Shown here: one piece after another, positions 43,889-55,610 of the stretch | Layout: each line of letters starts with the position of its first letter | How positions within the stretch are numbered: position 1 is the first letter of the stretch | NCBI GenBank assembly: GCA_024734495.1 | Contig: JALMQS010000621.1 | Location: forward strand, 992,001-1,056,000 | Direction: 5' to 3' | DNA from: Forficula auricularia | Lineage: Eukaryota > Arthropoda > Insecta > Dermaptera > Forficulidae | DNA length: 64,000 bases | The notes under the pieces: generated by a model | What the model was told of the DNA's origin: nothing | Database searches by the model: none | Seen by the model: only the letters and a program-made list of their open reading frames with translations | Translations under genes and position numbers: made by a program

Positions 43889-44030
43889 ATTACTATAACA
43901 ACAAAACACATTTTATAACCAATCAGGTAATTAAATCCATGAGAAATAACAAATAAAAAATTTATAATTATAGGACTGATGATGAAGGTCAAAACTTCGA
44001 AACTATAGTCACAAACAAATAAATTATATA
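43889..44030 (+). mobile_element. Half copy of the hammerhead-bearing foldback family
   Basis: TAACAACAAAACACA, AACCAATCAGGTAATT and CATGAGAAATAACAAAT match the right arm of 42587-43061. It ends with an intact-looking core (43976-44010) and AAACAAATAAATTATA. Confidence 0.7.
43976..44010 (+). ncRNA. Hammerhead ribozyme-like core with both boxes intact
   Basis: CTGATGA (43976-43982), T, stem II GAAGGT-CAA-AACTTC with five of six pairs, GAAA (43999-44002), CTATAGTC. TATAATT upstream (43963-43969) and AATTATA downstream (44022-44028) could close a distal stem I across an internal loop. It is among the best candidates for an active or recently active ribozyme here. Confidence 0.65.
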
Positions 44031-44111
44031 TATGGATTTCTTTGTTTTGAAATGTCGATTAGATCTGCCAGCTTGCCCTGAAGACTATTTAAGTTCAACT
44101 TTATTATATTA

Positions 44112-44468
44112 GAGACATTCCACGCCAAATCGAACGGTTTGAAAATTTTTAATTTTTGATTTCTTTCATTTTTTTATATTTTTTATTACCCTTCAAAAAA
44201 CTCGTCCTCGTAAATTTTTTTGAAAATTTTATTTGCTATTAACCATTATTAAAACCACTTTTTGGTATTAATTCTTTTTTTAGTTATTTTGAATTGATTT
44301 TTATAGTTAACAGGTGTTTAAAATAAATAATTAGTATTTTAGTTAGTTGAAAGAAAATCAAAAATCGAAAAAAATAATAATTATCATATTTTGAAGGGTA
44401 CTAAAAAATGTCAAAAAATGAAGGAAATTAAAATTTTTCTAACCGTCCGATTTGGCGTGGAATGTCCC
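44112..44468. mobile_element. TIR element, about 357 bp
   Basis: GACATTCCACGCCAAATCG at 44114 is mirrored by CGATTTGGCGTGGAATGTC-type sequence ending at 44466. The inverted similarity extends weakly inward (TTACCCTTCAAAA and TTGAAGGGTA). No coding. Confidence 0.75.
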
Positions 44469-44504
44469 ATTAAGAGCTGATATAACTACATTTACCCAAA
44501 CATA

Positions 44505-46080
44505 AAATAAACTGCAACGGATCGTTGCTAAACTTTATCCAAATTCATTTGAAATATCAATATGTTTATTCCTTTATTATTAATCAGATATCACTTGCAA
44601 TTTGCAGCTCATATTGACTCTAAATAAAAAATAATGATCGATTCTCATTTAAAAATCGAAGAATAACCATTCTACATTGGAATTTTAACTTTTCGGTTTT
44701 TATTGGTAACCATTGCTGAAGACATGGAGGTATCGACTTAAAATCAAAATAACTATCGATTCTTATCTAATACTAGCGGAATAACCTTTATTGCATTCCA
44801 TTTTTGATGTTTTGACTATTAATGGCAACTCAAGCTTGAGTTGTTTACCAAAAAAGAATTTTGTCTTTTTGAATTTAAGTCGATTCTTCCACGTTTTCAG
44901 AAGAGGTTGCCATTAATAGTCAAAACATCAAAAATGGAATACAATAAGGTTATTCCGCTAGTATTAGATAAGAATCGATCGTTATTTTTGATTTTAAGTC
45001 GATTCCTCCATGTCTTCAACAATGGTTACCAATAATAATCGAAACGTCAAAAACCTCATGTAGAATTGTTATTCCTCAAGTATTAGATGAGAATCGATCA
45101 CTATTTTTGATTTTAACTCGATCCATCCATGTCTTCAGCAATGGTTACCAATAATAACCCGAAATCCAATATAGAATGGTGATTCCTCAAGTACTAGATG
45201 AGAATCAATCGCTATTTTTGGTTTTAAGTCGATTTCTCTATGTCTTCATCAATGGTTACCAATCAAAACCGAAACGTCAAAAATCCAATATAGAATGGTT
45301 ATTCCTCAAGTACTAGATGAGAATCAATCGCTATTTTTGATTTTAACTCGATTCCTCTGTCTTCAGCAAAGGTAACGGATAAGAAAACAACGCAGTTGCT
45401 ATGGTTACTTATAAAATTTCCTCCCAAATTTTTAGCATTTCACAGAGAAAAGCCTATCCATTCTTACTTAAGCAAGGTTAAATGAGCTATATTAAACCAT
45501 CAAATGAATAAATTTTAAAGAATTAAAAAAAAGTACTATCTTATTCTGGAGTAAAGTACTTTAAAATATAATTTTACTAAAAACTTTATTTAAGCTTTTT
45601 TGTGGTACCCAAGGTACTTAATTAGGATATTAAATTTCATCAAAATTGGTTAAGTCATTTTCAATATATTTAGAAAAAACTAAAAAGTACTGAAATAAAG
45701 TACTAATGTTTGTGGGCCGATATGTACCAAAAACTAATCAGCGCTTCATTTTGTTAAACTAATTGTAGGTTTTCAATTTCATTTCAATCGGTGCAACGGT
45801 GTGGAAAAAATCGTGGGCCAAAAAAACGATAACATCCATCCATCCATCCATCCACCCGCACGCACTAAATGAAAAAATCTCACTTTTTGGCCTCTCTACG
45901 AGACCCCATGTAATTTTTGGCAAAACCGTCACGTGCTAAAATTCAACCTAATTGAATATTATAATTTGTAACTTTAATTGAGTCCATGGGTTCCGTAGTC
46001 TTTACCTGAGGACGCTTTGAAGTCGCGCTTGCCGCGAGAACGATTACAATACTTTCCCCATGCTTCGCATTGGATAAAGT
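44505..46080 (-). mobile_element. Helentron-like element, copy C, with internal minisatellite
   Basis: On the minus strand it starts at 46080 with ACTTTATCCAATGCGAAGCA and ends with TTTGGATAAAGT and the hairpin GCAACG-ATC-CGTTGC at 44514-44528. Between lie a region matching 27750-28290, a GGAT/ATCC microsatellite at 45835-45854, and a minisatellite array (44640-45375) that is partly inverted. It is the largest copy at about 1.58 kb. There is no Rep/helicase, so it is non-autonomous. Confidence 0.75.
44640..45375. repeat. Minisatellite of about 119-bp units, with an inverted segment
   Basis: Units starting near 44964, 45084, 45195 and 45314 share TGAGAATCGATCGCTATTTT, AATGGTTACCAATAATAACC and GGTTATTCCTCAAGTA. 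The segment 44640-44830 is inverted relative to them, with an axis near the AAGCTT at 44833. Each unit includes a short hairpin (GGTTA...TAACC) directly followed by GAAACGTC in the better copies. One unit is also at 2266-2383. Confidence 0.8.
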
Positions 46081-46084
46081 AAAA

Positions 46085-46770
46085 ATAAATACAATTTGTA
46101 GAAAATAATTTTTTTTTATGCATATTCAAACGATCTTATTTATAACCATATTGAGCGCAAATGGGAATTGAAATACGAAGTTGATACCCTAGAAAATGTG
46201 AAATGCACCTCTAATACGAAAAGACCTCTGCAATGTTACCCTTGGGAGACGCTATTTCTACCAAAGTATAGTTGGTTTTTTTTTCTATGGCTTGGGATAA
46301 GCGAAAGCTTTGAGCGCACGTAACCAAAATAAAAAGCTTCCAGCGAAATGACTTTTGCTGTTTGTTCAATTTCCATTGAAAACGCTTACGGGCCTTTTCA
46401 TAAGCTATAAATGTTCGTTAGCGTTTACCTACATCTTGAATTTCTTTGGCGAGCGAGCGGAAGGATTCTTAATAAGTGAATCAAATAAGAAGATCTGTCG
46501 TTTAATTTCAACTGGCAGCAGAAATGAATCGTTTTTGAAGGAAGAAGGTCCGGGTTCATTATTTTCTATCCTCCTTTGTTTACCAGGCTTTCAAGTCGAA
46601 ATGACCTCCGTGTTCTATTCTCCTGGAAGCTTTCAGCCGCTGATTGGTGCTTGAGGTTCAATCTTTGATTACCCACATACATCCGTGCAGACCCCTGAGA
46701 ATAGAAGGCTCGATACCATTCATCACGCTCTGCCATCTTGACTAACAAAAGACAAGACAAACTAGGCTTT
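46085..46770. other. Unique-looking, less AT-rich stretch
   Basis: 46260-46760 has clearly more G and C than its surroundings and shares no word with the repeats here. Frames of 99 residues (46355, plus) and 64 residues (46566, minus) overlap, but neither shows a domain or convincing codon pattern. It may be a conserved non-coding or regulatory region or an unrecognised exon. Confidence 0.35.
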
Positions 46771-47074
46771 CTTATTAATTGAACACATATAAATATTCAC
46801 ACCCTTTCTTATTTAATTAGCTTTCCCTCATTCTCCAAAAAAATATCTTTAGGGTTTCGTTGAAAAACTAAAACAGGATTCTATTATTGTCTCTATAATT
46901 CCTATGTCAGTCAAAAGATTGTGGCTCGTAAACTTATTATGATATAAACTATATATTTAGATTTTACGAGTATTAGTTTCTTGGAAATCAAAAATTGCAT
47001 TAAAATTTAAATCTAATATAGTTTTTAAGGAATTTGGTGTTGGTACTTGGTGAAACATTTTTTAAAATTATTGG

Positions 47075-47312
47075 ATATAAATACTTGGTAGGTTTCACAT
47101 TAGATATAAAAAAAAAAAAAAAAATTTACCATTGACTTGTATTCAATTTCGACTTATCCAGGTCAGTTACTTTCGGTTATCTCCTGAAGATGGGTTAGTC
47201 ACCTGAAATATATATAATCGAGATTAAAGATTCTCCAAAAATAAATTCGTTTTATTTTTTTATATCTTAATGTGAAACCTACCAAGTATTTTTATCCAAT
47301 AATTTTAAATCT
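47075..47312. mobile_element. Inverted-repeat element
   Basis: AAATTATTGGATATAAATAC and GGTAGGTTTCACATTAGATA at 47075-47113 are mirrored at about 47262-47312. In the centre CTGAAGATGGG and TGAAATATATA resemble the hammerhead boxes, but the stem between them does not pair well. A cousin lies at 50742-50930. Confidence 0.65.
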
Positions 47313-47324
47313 AATAATTACTAT

Positions 47325-47730
47325 TTTTAGGAGGTTCAAATTTTATGTGGGGTCAAAAATAAGTAAATATATTGGATGTGAAATGTCCAAAATAAAGATC
47401 TTTTTGAGTAGGATTAGATGAGATTCTCACTCATCTACATTTTATCGTGACATAAATTTAAACAAAAAAATTCTCCTAATTCTCTTTAAAGATATATTTA
47501 CAGGGATATCTCACACTTAATGATAAAAAAAAAAAAAAAATATTTTCGACTATCCTCAAAATAACAATTGATTGATTTTGGGAAAAATTATTACGTATCT
47601 ATATATTGTACATTTCAAGTTTGTAATTTATTTACTGCACGAGCAGCAATGACTGGCTCAAGACAGACAGCCATTTGTACCGACACTAAAACACTTCTGT
47701 TTCACTTTCGAACGGAACCCTAAAAATACG
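47325..47730. repeat. Dispersed repeat fragment
   Basis: TTTATGTGGGGTCAAAAATA near 47340 and TTCGAACGGAACCCTAAAAA near 47706 resemble parts at 22780-23030 and 32590-32690. The parent element is unknown to me. Confidence 0.45.
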
Positions 47731-47734
47731 ATTA

Positions 47735-50640
47735 AAATGACTTTTTGTTTTTTATTGAGGGAAATATTTTTAATTATTTATCTATTCGTTATAGAATCGA
47801 TGTAACGCATTAAAAATATAGGAAATCTCAATTGGAGTAAAAAACGCTACTTTCCATTGGTTTGACTCTAATGTAAACAGCATAATAGTCGCCTTGAAAA
47901 AAATTAATCCTGAATTCTGAGACTTCCCCAAGCAGGGGATCTATGCCCTTCGATATTATAAAAATTAATTATAAATATATAAAAACTAATATAAAATTTC
48001 TTTTATTGATATTTTTATATCAATTTTTATCTACCTATATTGATAGAAAAAAATGCTTTTTTTCTTTCGAAATACTTTAGGATTTAGATTTTTGTGTCTG
48101 GAGTCTTAATTATTATAAACCTAAATAATTAGAAATATTTAACATGAACTATAGATAGACACCTTCATTGATTTATCTGAATTGAAAAATAATTATGGAT
48201 TATTATTGAAGTGAAAAAAGAGCCAGTAAAATTATCATGATAAATAAGCTTTTGATAAAATTCTATTTTATATCCATAATGTTTGTTTGGATTTTTTTCC
48301 ATTTGATCAGATTAGCCTAACTGAATTATTAAGCCGATTTTCAGTAAATATTTTTTTTTTTCATTTAATTATTATTGAACTGGGAATTGTTTGGGTTGTG
48401 CTATCGTTCAAGCACAGGAAACACCTGCGGTGGCGTGTTTTCTTTGACCAATCGAATGATTCCATTATAGATAATTAGGTTTCTCCCTTTGATTCACGAT
48501 AAAATACATTTATCCTTTTGACAATCGCTTATCTCTTCAATCGATTGCATTTCATTTTTGAGGAGAAAAATCCAAAATGCAATTTGTTCAAAGTTTCTTT
48601 GAAAATAAAATAAAATATTGTTTTGTTGAAATATATAAGTGTTATTGGCCTGTAGTGAAGATGTCTTATTCCTTTATTTATTTATTTAACAAAAAGAAGA
48701 GAGTGATAGAGTAAATGCGATAAGTCCAACTGAACATCTCTAGAAGTCATGGGGATAAATGTGTTGACTATTGATCTAGATCGGCAATTCTCGAATTTGA
48801 CTGTGAAAATATGTTGATGTCAGCAAACTCCGCAGCAAGCTTTTGTTGATTTTATCTTATCGGAACACATATCGTCACCTGAGAATTGGAGTGATCCAAG
48901 TTCACATATCCTTATTTTGAGATATTGAAGTTCAAAGTTTTCAGATCCATAAATTTTAAATCGACTTAGTACATTTATTACACTGAGTTTTAGAAGATAC
49001 ACAACTAAAAACACTATGGGACCAAGTGGACTTGGTTCATTTTGTAAAAAGAAAGTCTTGTAAATTAAGAGTTAAAAATTTTTAAAAATGGACTTGGTTC
49101 ACTCCAATTTTCAGCCGACGATATATCATTTAAGAACTTTAATCATGGCTTTTCTATACAAATTTTCGAGTCCGAGTACCTATTCCTCACTAGGCCTCAC
49201 AAATTAAAGTTGGATGTAAGCATCAAGATTGGGGTTCAAACTACTAAAAAAGGCTGAGAGTACTTAGTAGTTGTTCCACCAAATGCGTTTTCTTAGGATT
49301 TTTTTTGAAATTTATACAGATTATTATTTAAATATACTTCTGCATCGATTGGTGGCAAAACGAAATCTATGAACAATATAGATCCGGAGATATTAAATTT
49401 CAAAAATCGAGTTTTTCAGACTCTCATACATTGCACTATACGGGATACCGGAAAATTTACATACATATTTAATTGTAATTAAGAAACCCTTCTTACCATT
49501 TTTATAAAAAACTAAACCAACATTAAACAATAACCAATACATATTTAAAGACAATTTTGATTCATAGTTACAACACAGTTTCTGAGATAATAAGGAATAA
49601 ATAATGAAAATGTATAAAAAAATTTACACTAAAAACAATTTGGCAACAGGGCATTTATTTAACCAGCGAAAGATGTATACAGCCCCCATGCATGAGCTAG
49701 ATTTTTTCAAAATTATAATTTTCATACGATGTAACGTAGGCGTTGATTACATTTATTAAAAAATAACAAAACGATTTTTATAGAAATAAATAGACCTTTA
49801 AAATGTATTTTATCTGTCATTTTAATATAAAAATATTCAATCTCTTACAATGGTGCCAAATTTGTCAAACGAGCACGGGATTGGCTAGAAGTGGTACATA
49901 AACAGCAAAAAAGTTTTGGGCTTATGAACTATGAATCCTTATTGTCTGTTCTATATACTCTAGCATTAACTTTTTGCTAGTATTGTCGCGAAACAACTAC
50001 CTTAAACACATAAAATAAGCAAAATAAATGCATGGACTTTTATAATTATATATTAAATATTTCTAAATTTCCATTTATATTTATTGTCAGCTAGATGGCC
50101 TCCCACCCCTTGTTATGTCCGTGAAGCATCTATAAACAGAGTAGGCTATCCACTACTTCCAAGTTGACTTTTCTTTAAAAAGAATCCCATTGGATCTATT
50201 TAGGAAATAGTTTACCAGCAATTTAGTCTCTATGTTCGAAAAACTCTCATTCCGCACATCAGTGCTACTCCGTTTTTCAAGATATACGTCTTCTGATAAT
50301 GTGCTGAATTTCAATTTTGGGCAAATATGAGAATAGTACCTACCTACTTCTTTTTATTTCTCTGGTTGTATAAGGGCTCAACTAATATAAGCCTCTAAAT
50401 ATAAATATCACCTACGTTATGTTGGCAAATAACAATCTGTGAAATGGCCAAGCTTGAAATTATTACTTTCCTATAATACTTTTTTATTTATATTATAAAC
50501 ATGAGCAAAATAAAAAGGTGTCTGGCTTACCCTTACAACTTGGTGAGCTGCATACTAACTCAAAAGCCAAGTTAATAATTTAACAATGTTTAAGAGAGAA
50601 ACATTTTCAAGGATTATATAAACGAAAATGAATATTTAAA
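47735..50640. other. Long spacer without a recognised gene
   Basis: The 48380-48480 part (TGCTATCGTTCAAGCACAGG, ACACCTGCGGTGGCG) is less AT-rich and unmatched in the window. Nothing else stands out. Short frames lack motifs. Confidence 0.45.
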
Positions 50641-50741
50641 TTTAATATGAATAACATCTATTTATCTTAAACTTTATAAAATATATTTCTGTTTTGTTCG
50701 GGGGAAAATGATGTAGGTTCAAGTTGAAACATATTTAATAA

Positions 50742-50930
50742 ATTTAAAAATAGATTACTAGTAGTTCGGTAGGTTTCACATATAAAAGAAATTTTACTTA
50801 TTAGAGAGTCTCAAAAGATATTTTGGTCGACGAGCCCATCTTCATATAATATAGTATTGAGTCTTGCTCATAAGAAATATTTCTTTTATTTCTGAAACCT
50901 ACTGCTAGCAGTTATAAAAAACAATTCTGT
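50742..50930. mobile_element. Inverted-repeat element, cousin of 47075
   Basis: TTACTAGTAGTTCGGTAGG and TTTCACATATAAAAGAAAT at the left mirror ATTTCTTTTATTTCTGAAAC and CCTACTGCTAGCAG at the right. The centre holds, on the minus strand, TGAAGATGGGCTCGTCGACC, similar to the centre of the 47075 element. Confidence 0.6.
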
Positions 50931-51464
50931 TCATTAAACGTTAAAGTTATATAATCCGAAATGGCAAAACCAATAAATAGATTTTTAAAATATTTATTGC
51001 AGTAAATCTTTATAATTTTAATTGAACATGAACTCTTTATTATTATTTCTATAATTATGAGGGTGCCTTAGTTGCGGCATTAGCTCAAGCGCTAGCTCAA
51101 TTATCCCCTATGAATAGTTGCATTAAGTCGCGACTGTATCATTTTCATTACTGGTATTAAAATTGGAAGTCTGGATGTTTTTTGTTTTTTTTTAATCATA
51201 ATGCAAAAAGGTGCAACCCTATAATCCAGGATTGCCCTCTCGTAGCATGCAAAGAAGAAAGAGAAAAGGAAGAAATCACACGGTTTATGTAGAAATCCAT
51301 GTCACCTGTAGATGTGTTTTTTATAAATTGAAGCTTATAGTAATATGTCACGGGAACTGTGTTCACTATCTAGAAATCATAGAGATAAACTAGTTAGTGA
51401 ATGCGTTTGTTCAATGAGTATCCAATTTAACCAAGATGGGATGTTGAATATTTGAAAATGGCAT

Positions 51465-52034
51465 GGCCGTAGCAAGCGGGGTATTAGGGCGTTAACCCCT
51501 CGACTCCAAAATGTTGAATTAAACATCGAAATTTTACAGGATATAAATAATACATAGATACTATCATGGCAGGTGCTTTGCGCGTACCACGCGTTTTGCC
51601 GATTCCCAACACTCTTTCGCGGTTAAATTGTAAAAGTGGCGGACCACTTCATTCGCCAATGCGTTTGTCTCCATGGCTTCAAGGAACTGGAACCCTCTCC
51701 CGGCCTCCATCTCTCCCAGCACTTATAATCTTCAAACCTTCAAAACCCGAGTGCACAAACATTACCCCTCCACTCTCTCGCTTGATCAACTTTCCCTACT
51801 CTACGGTTATGCAAGGGTCTTTCGAGATCCATAGGGGCTGATTACTGGTGTACTTCTTGCATTTGATTGCATTAAAAAAATAAAAAAAAAACGTTCAATA
51901 AAATTTTATAAAAATAATATTCTGATAAAAATAGCAATCTGGTCATCAAGGAAATCATGTCTCCTACTCCTAGGAGAATATACATACTCCTCTAATCCCT
52001 CTAAGGGTAGCTATACATTTTTCTGGCTACGGCC
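51465..52034. mobile_element. TIR element carrying a LINE fragment
   Basis: GGCCGTAGCAAG (51465-51476) and CTGGCTACGGCC (52023-52034) are inverted with one mismatch, a known style of DNA-element end. Inside, 51640-51890 is a plus-strand LINE C-terminus. Either the LINE inserted into the DNA element or it was captured. Confidence 0.55.
51600..51895 (+). pseudogene. LINE C-terminal fragment with 3-prime end
   Basis: The frame reads SRNWNPLPASISPSTYNLQT and FKTRVHKHYPSTLS, aligned with SRDWNSLPPTVFPATYDLQS at 21211. The short 3-prime region (TTGCATTTGATTGCATTAAA) ends in an A-rich tail at about 51871-51891. A matching 3-prime scrap lies at 2527-2610 on the minus strand. Confidence 0.75.
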
Positions 52035-52044
52035 TTGGTGCTTG

Positions 52045-54110
52045 GTGCATAAATAGGATGATTTAGGATGGATTATCTTTTTCAAATCGTTAGAAAAACG
52101 CAAAAAACAGATAGTACTTACCTAACTATATATATATTTATATAAAACTCCTCTTCGATAGGCTAGGGAAAGAAAATGTGACATTAATAATTAGTAATGA
52201 AAAAATTTCAAATCGGATTTTTGTTAAGCTTCCCTTAGGAAAGTCATAACAAAATTATGTATAATAATTGAATAAAGTAAAAAAGATCGAATTGGACCAT
52301 ATATAAGAATGGCAAGTAAAAAACATGTAACAATTTCGATCGCAAAAACGTAAATCCAGTACACCTCCAAAATTCCCCCAAGTTTAAATACTGGCTAGGG
52401 AGGAAGGATCCAATAAATGAGAATACCTGCGGCATTGAAACTATACAGGCGAACTGCACTTCAGCTAGTATTTAGGAAAAACAACTACCAAACGATTACG
52501 CTCCGAATTACTGGCAGATAAACTTTCATCGCTCTCATTCAATTACAATTCATTCCCATTAATACGTATTGGATAAAATAAAGAAAATTTATTTTACTGA
52601 TTTTAAATTTTGTAATAGCTACAATCTCATTTGATCATATGCATAATACAAAATGTGTGTCGTGTTTAGGAGAAATAATAATAAAATTGTATTCCTGTGT
52701 TTTCGTAATTCGTAAAATAAAAATATCATTTTTCTTTCGTCTCCTACTTAAGATTAATGATTTTTTAGATAAATTTACCTTAAACATTAGTTTTAATATT
52801 TATGTGAACCGTGAAAGTTAAATAATTAATTTCAATATTTTCTAGATCTATAGAATTAACATTCAGAAATTATTCAAATAAATTATTTAACTTTTGCGGT
52901 TCGCTTACTTAATTAATGTTGTTTGTTTTAAGATTCATAAGAAATGTCAGATAAAATTTTCTATGTAGGTATGACCATTTGAAATAGTATTTATTTTAAA
53001 TTTTATGATATAATTTTACTTTATTAACTCACATTTAATTTCAAGAGCTATAACTCATTGTTTTATGACTTTTGTTAAACTAAAACTAACGGAATTCGAC
53101 CTCCAACTTTGGTGAATCAAAATTATATAACTTTTAATAGCCGTCAAAGTTCTATGTTGTGTAGATTGTTTATATCAGTTTTTGGATAGTTATTTTTCCC
53201 ACCTACCTCTCGGGTGGCTCTAGTATTAAATTTAGTAATATTTTTTTTGCTCAGTGCGTTTAAAAATATCTAAAACCATGATTTCTTTCTATCCGGGTGT
53301 CTCTGTTTGAATTCTATTAGGCGATATGTTAACAACGAGAAGTCATAGAAAGTTTGTTCTAGTGACAAAATACTTGTATTTTGCAATATGGAGAAATAAA
53401 TAGATATTGGGCTTCCTAGTTTTAGAGCTTCCGGTTCAAAAAGATAATTATTTGAATGATTTTTGTGTATACCTATACATGTATTTATTTATTCTTTATA
53501 CCATATATAGTTATATGTGTACCGTATATGTTTATTTGCATCAAGCAGCTAACAGCCTCATTGATTTCTCCTTATAAAAAAATACTTATTGATTTTCGCT
53601 TTATTAGAAACATTTTATGGAATAGGTTTTAGAAACAGAAATGGAGTTCAAAATTCTTTGAATTCTTCCCGAGGGAGGACTTGTGGATAAAATATTAACA
53701 GGGTGGAATCCAAACAGATAAGATCAACAACAGCCAAATAACATTTGAGATCTTTTAGAATGTAAGGGTTGTCTCTAGGGACAAATTTTGAAGATAAAAT
53801 CATCTAAACCATCACACGACGCCCATCTAAATAATTCATTTCGAAATAGACACTGTGCCTATTTCATTATATGACACGAAACTTAAACCTTCCTTAAGTT
53901 TCTCTACTGACGCGAGCCCTTTTTTACAACAACCAAAGTATTGCTGAGTGTCCACTCAATATATTTTATTTAATCAATCAAAATCCTTAACAAAAATTGA
54001 CCATCTTTTTCTATTTATATTACCTAGCAACAAATCGAACAAAGATATCTTTTATATCCATGAGTTCTAGAAACTCCTTTCAATAATCTGTAACTTACAT
54101 TCCTAAATTA
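52045..54110. other. Spacer with a foldback arm
   Basis: At 53515-53580 the words TTTATTTGCATCAAGCAGC and CCTCATTGATTTCTCCTTAT are a right arm of the hammerhead-bearing foldback family. Otherwise no gene or repeat is recognised. Confidence 0.5.
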
Positions 54111-54124
54111 TTCAAAATCCGGGA

Positions 54125-54275
54125 TCACAAGTATTTAATCAGTTCAGCAAAGTTAAATGACCTATATTAAACCATCTAATTATATTTTAGAGAAAATAAA
54201 TAAGTATTAATACTATCTTATTGTAGAGTACCTACTTTAAAATGTAATTTTCCTAAAAACTTTATATAATCTTCC
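54125..54275 (-). mobile_element. Helentron-like fragment (copy D)
   Basis: TTAAATGACCTATATTAAAC, TAATACTATCTTATT and AAAATGTAATTTTCCTAAAA match 45475-45590 inside copy C. No ends are present. Confidence 0.6.
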
Positions 54276-54572
54276 TCAACGTAAACGTCAAGGTAGATAA
54301 GTTTCAGCTCAAACCATTCGAACAGAAATAATTTTTAATTATTTTTTTAATCACTCTCTATTTTTTTTAACTATTCCAATATATTACAACATGTTCTTAG
54401 CTTCAAGATAATACAACTTTTTCAGAATCATAAAGGAATTTATTTATTCTCTATGGGGTGAGGGAGATGTAAGAGTAGGTTATGGATAGAATAAATGGAG
54501 TCTACTAATCATTAAACAAGTCTTCATTATATTGATAAATAATTTTATACGACGATGGCAATTTATTTTATA

Positions 54573-55579
54573 CTAGCTCGAAGGCACGCCCCCTGGATCC
54601 CCAGCCCTCGAACCCCACCATCACCCCCCACTCCCCCACCCCCCGAAACCCACCCAGCACTCCCACCACCCGCACCATGTCCAACATCCGCCCCCACCCC
54701 ACCACCCCAACACTCCATTCCGCACCCTAACCCACTAACCCCCCAAAACCCACCCAGCACCACAACCCCCACACCACCACCAGCACCCCACCCACCTCGG
54801 ACCCCGCTCCCCATCCACCCCGGACCCCACCCCGTGCCCTCCAACCCTGCGCACCACACCCCCGCTATGCCCCCTGGACTCCACCACGCACCACTCCCTG
54901 CACCTCAATCCTACTCCGCCTCACTCCTAACACCACCCCCATTCCACCCCCGCACCCAGTTTTTGCATTTCTACCCTTCTAGTGACCCACAGATTATGTA
55001 TACAAAATTTGGTTGTGTTTGGCCCAAAAGAAAGAATTTTCATTTTTTTGACCCCCCCCCCCATTTTGGGTGGTTAGTTTTTGCATTTCTAGCTCTCTAG
55101 AGGCCCAGAGATTATGTGTACAAAATTTGGTTGAGTTTGCTCCAAGGGCAAGATTTTACATTTTATCACCCCCCCACCTTTGGGTGATTTTTTGGGGAAA
55201 TTTTGTTAAACAAAAGTTGTCAGAAATTACATCCCCTACAACTTTGACTATCATAAAATTTGCCGTAGGGTTAATAGTTTAGGAGTTATTTGATAATTTT
55301 CATTCTTGCGCCCCCTCAAACCACCTTCTGGGGTCAAAATATCAAAATGTTATATTGGTAAAAACGTAAGTTAGAAGACATTTGATGTAAATATGAAATT
55401 TCATAATTGTCCCTTCAGCTGTTTTTACGTGAATCGTGAGCAACTTTTCTGAAACCACTGAAACAGACATACAGACAGGAATTTTGTTGAGGGTGTTTTC
55501 GTTCATAACTTTGCTTGAAACATGTGCACCCAAAATTTGGCGTGATTTGGAGCAATGTACAGACAAAACCTTAATTTCA

Positions 55580-55605
<26 letters not shown>
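54573..55605 (-). mobile_element. C-rich Helitron, about 1 kb
   Basis: On the minus strand it ends in GGGGGCGTGCCTTCGAGCTAG directly before a T (54572), with a 3-prime CTAG as in the Helitrons at 16240 and 62464. Its probable start is the TA-rich stretch near 55605. It contains two repeats with GATTATGTATACAAAATTTG and a purely C/A-rich tract at 54590-54960. The 181-residue proline-rich frame across that tract (54555-55100) is a by-product of C-runs. No Rep/helicase. Confidence 0.65.

Positions 55606-55609
<4 letters not shown>

Positions 55610-55610
<1 letters not shown>

Noticed and set aside
44964..45375. CRISPR-like array
   Set aside because: Units of about 119 bp repeat throughout their length without spacers, in a eukaryotic transposon.
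47190..47225. CTGAAGA...TGAAATATATA as a further hammerhead core (also centre of 50742-50930)
   Set aside because: The part between the boxes does not form a convincing stem II and GAAA is not directly joined to a stem, so the likeness may be accidental.
54555..55100. 181-residue proline-rich open frame, the longest in the window
   Set aside because: It spans a C/A-only tract inside a Helitron; the frame is open because CCN codons contain no stops. No start context, domain or splice structure supports a protein.
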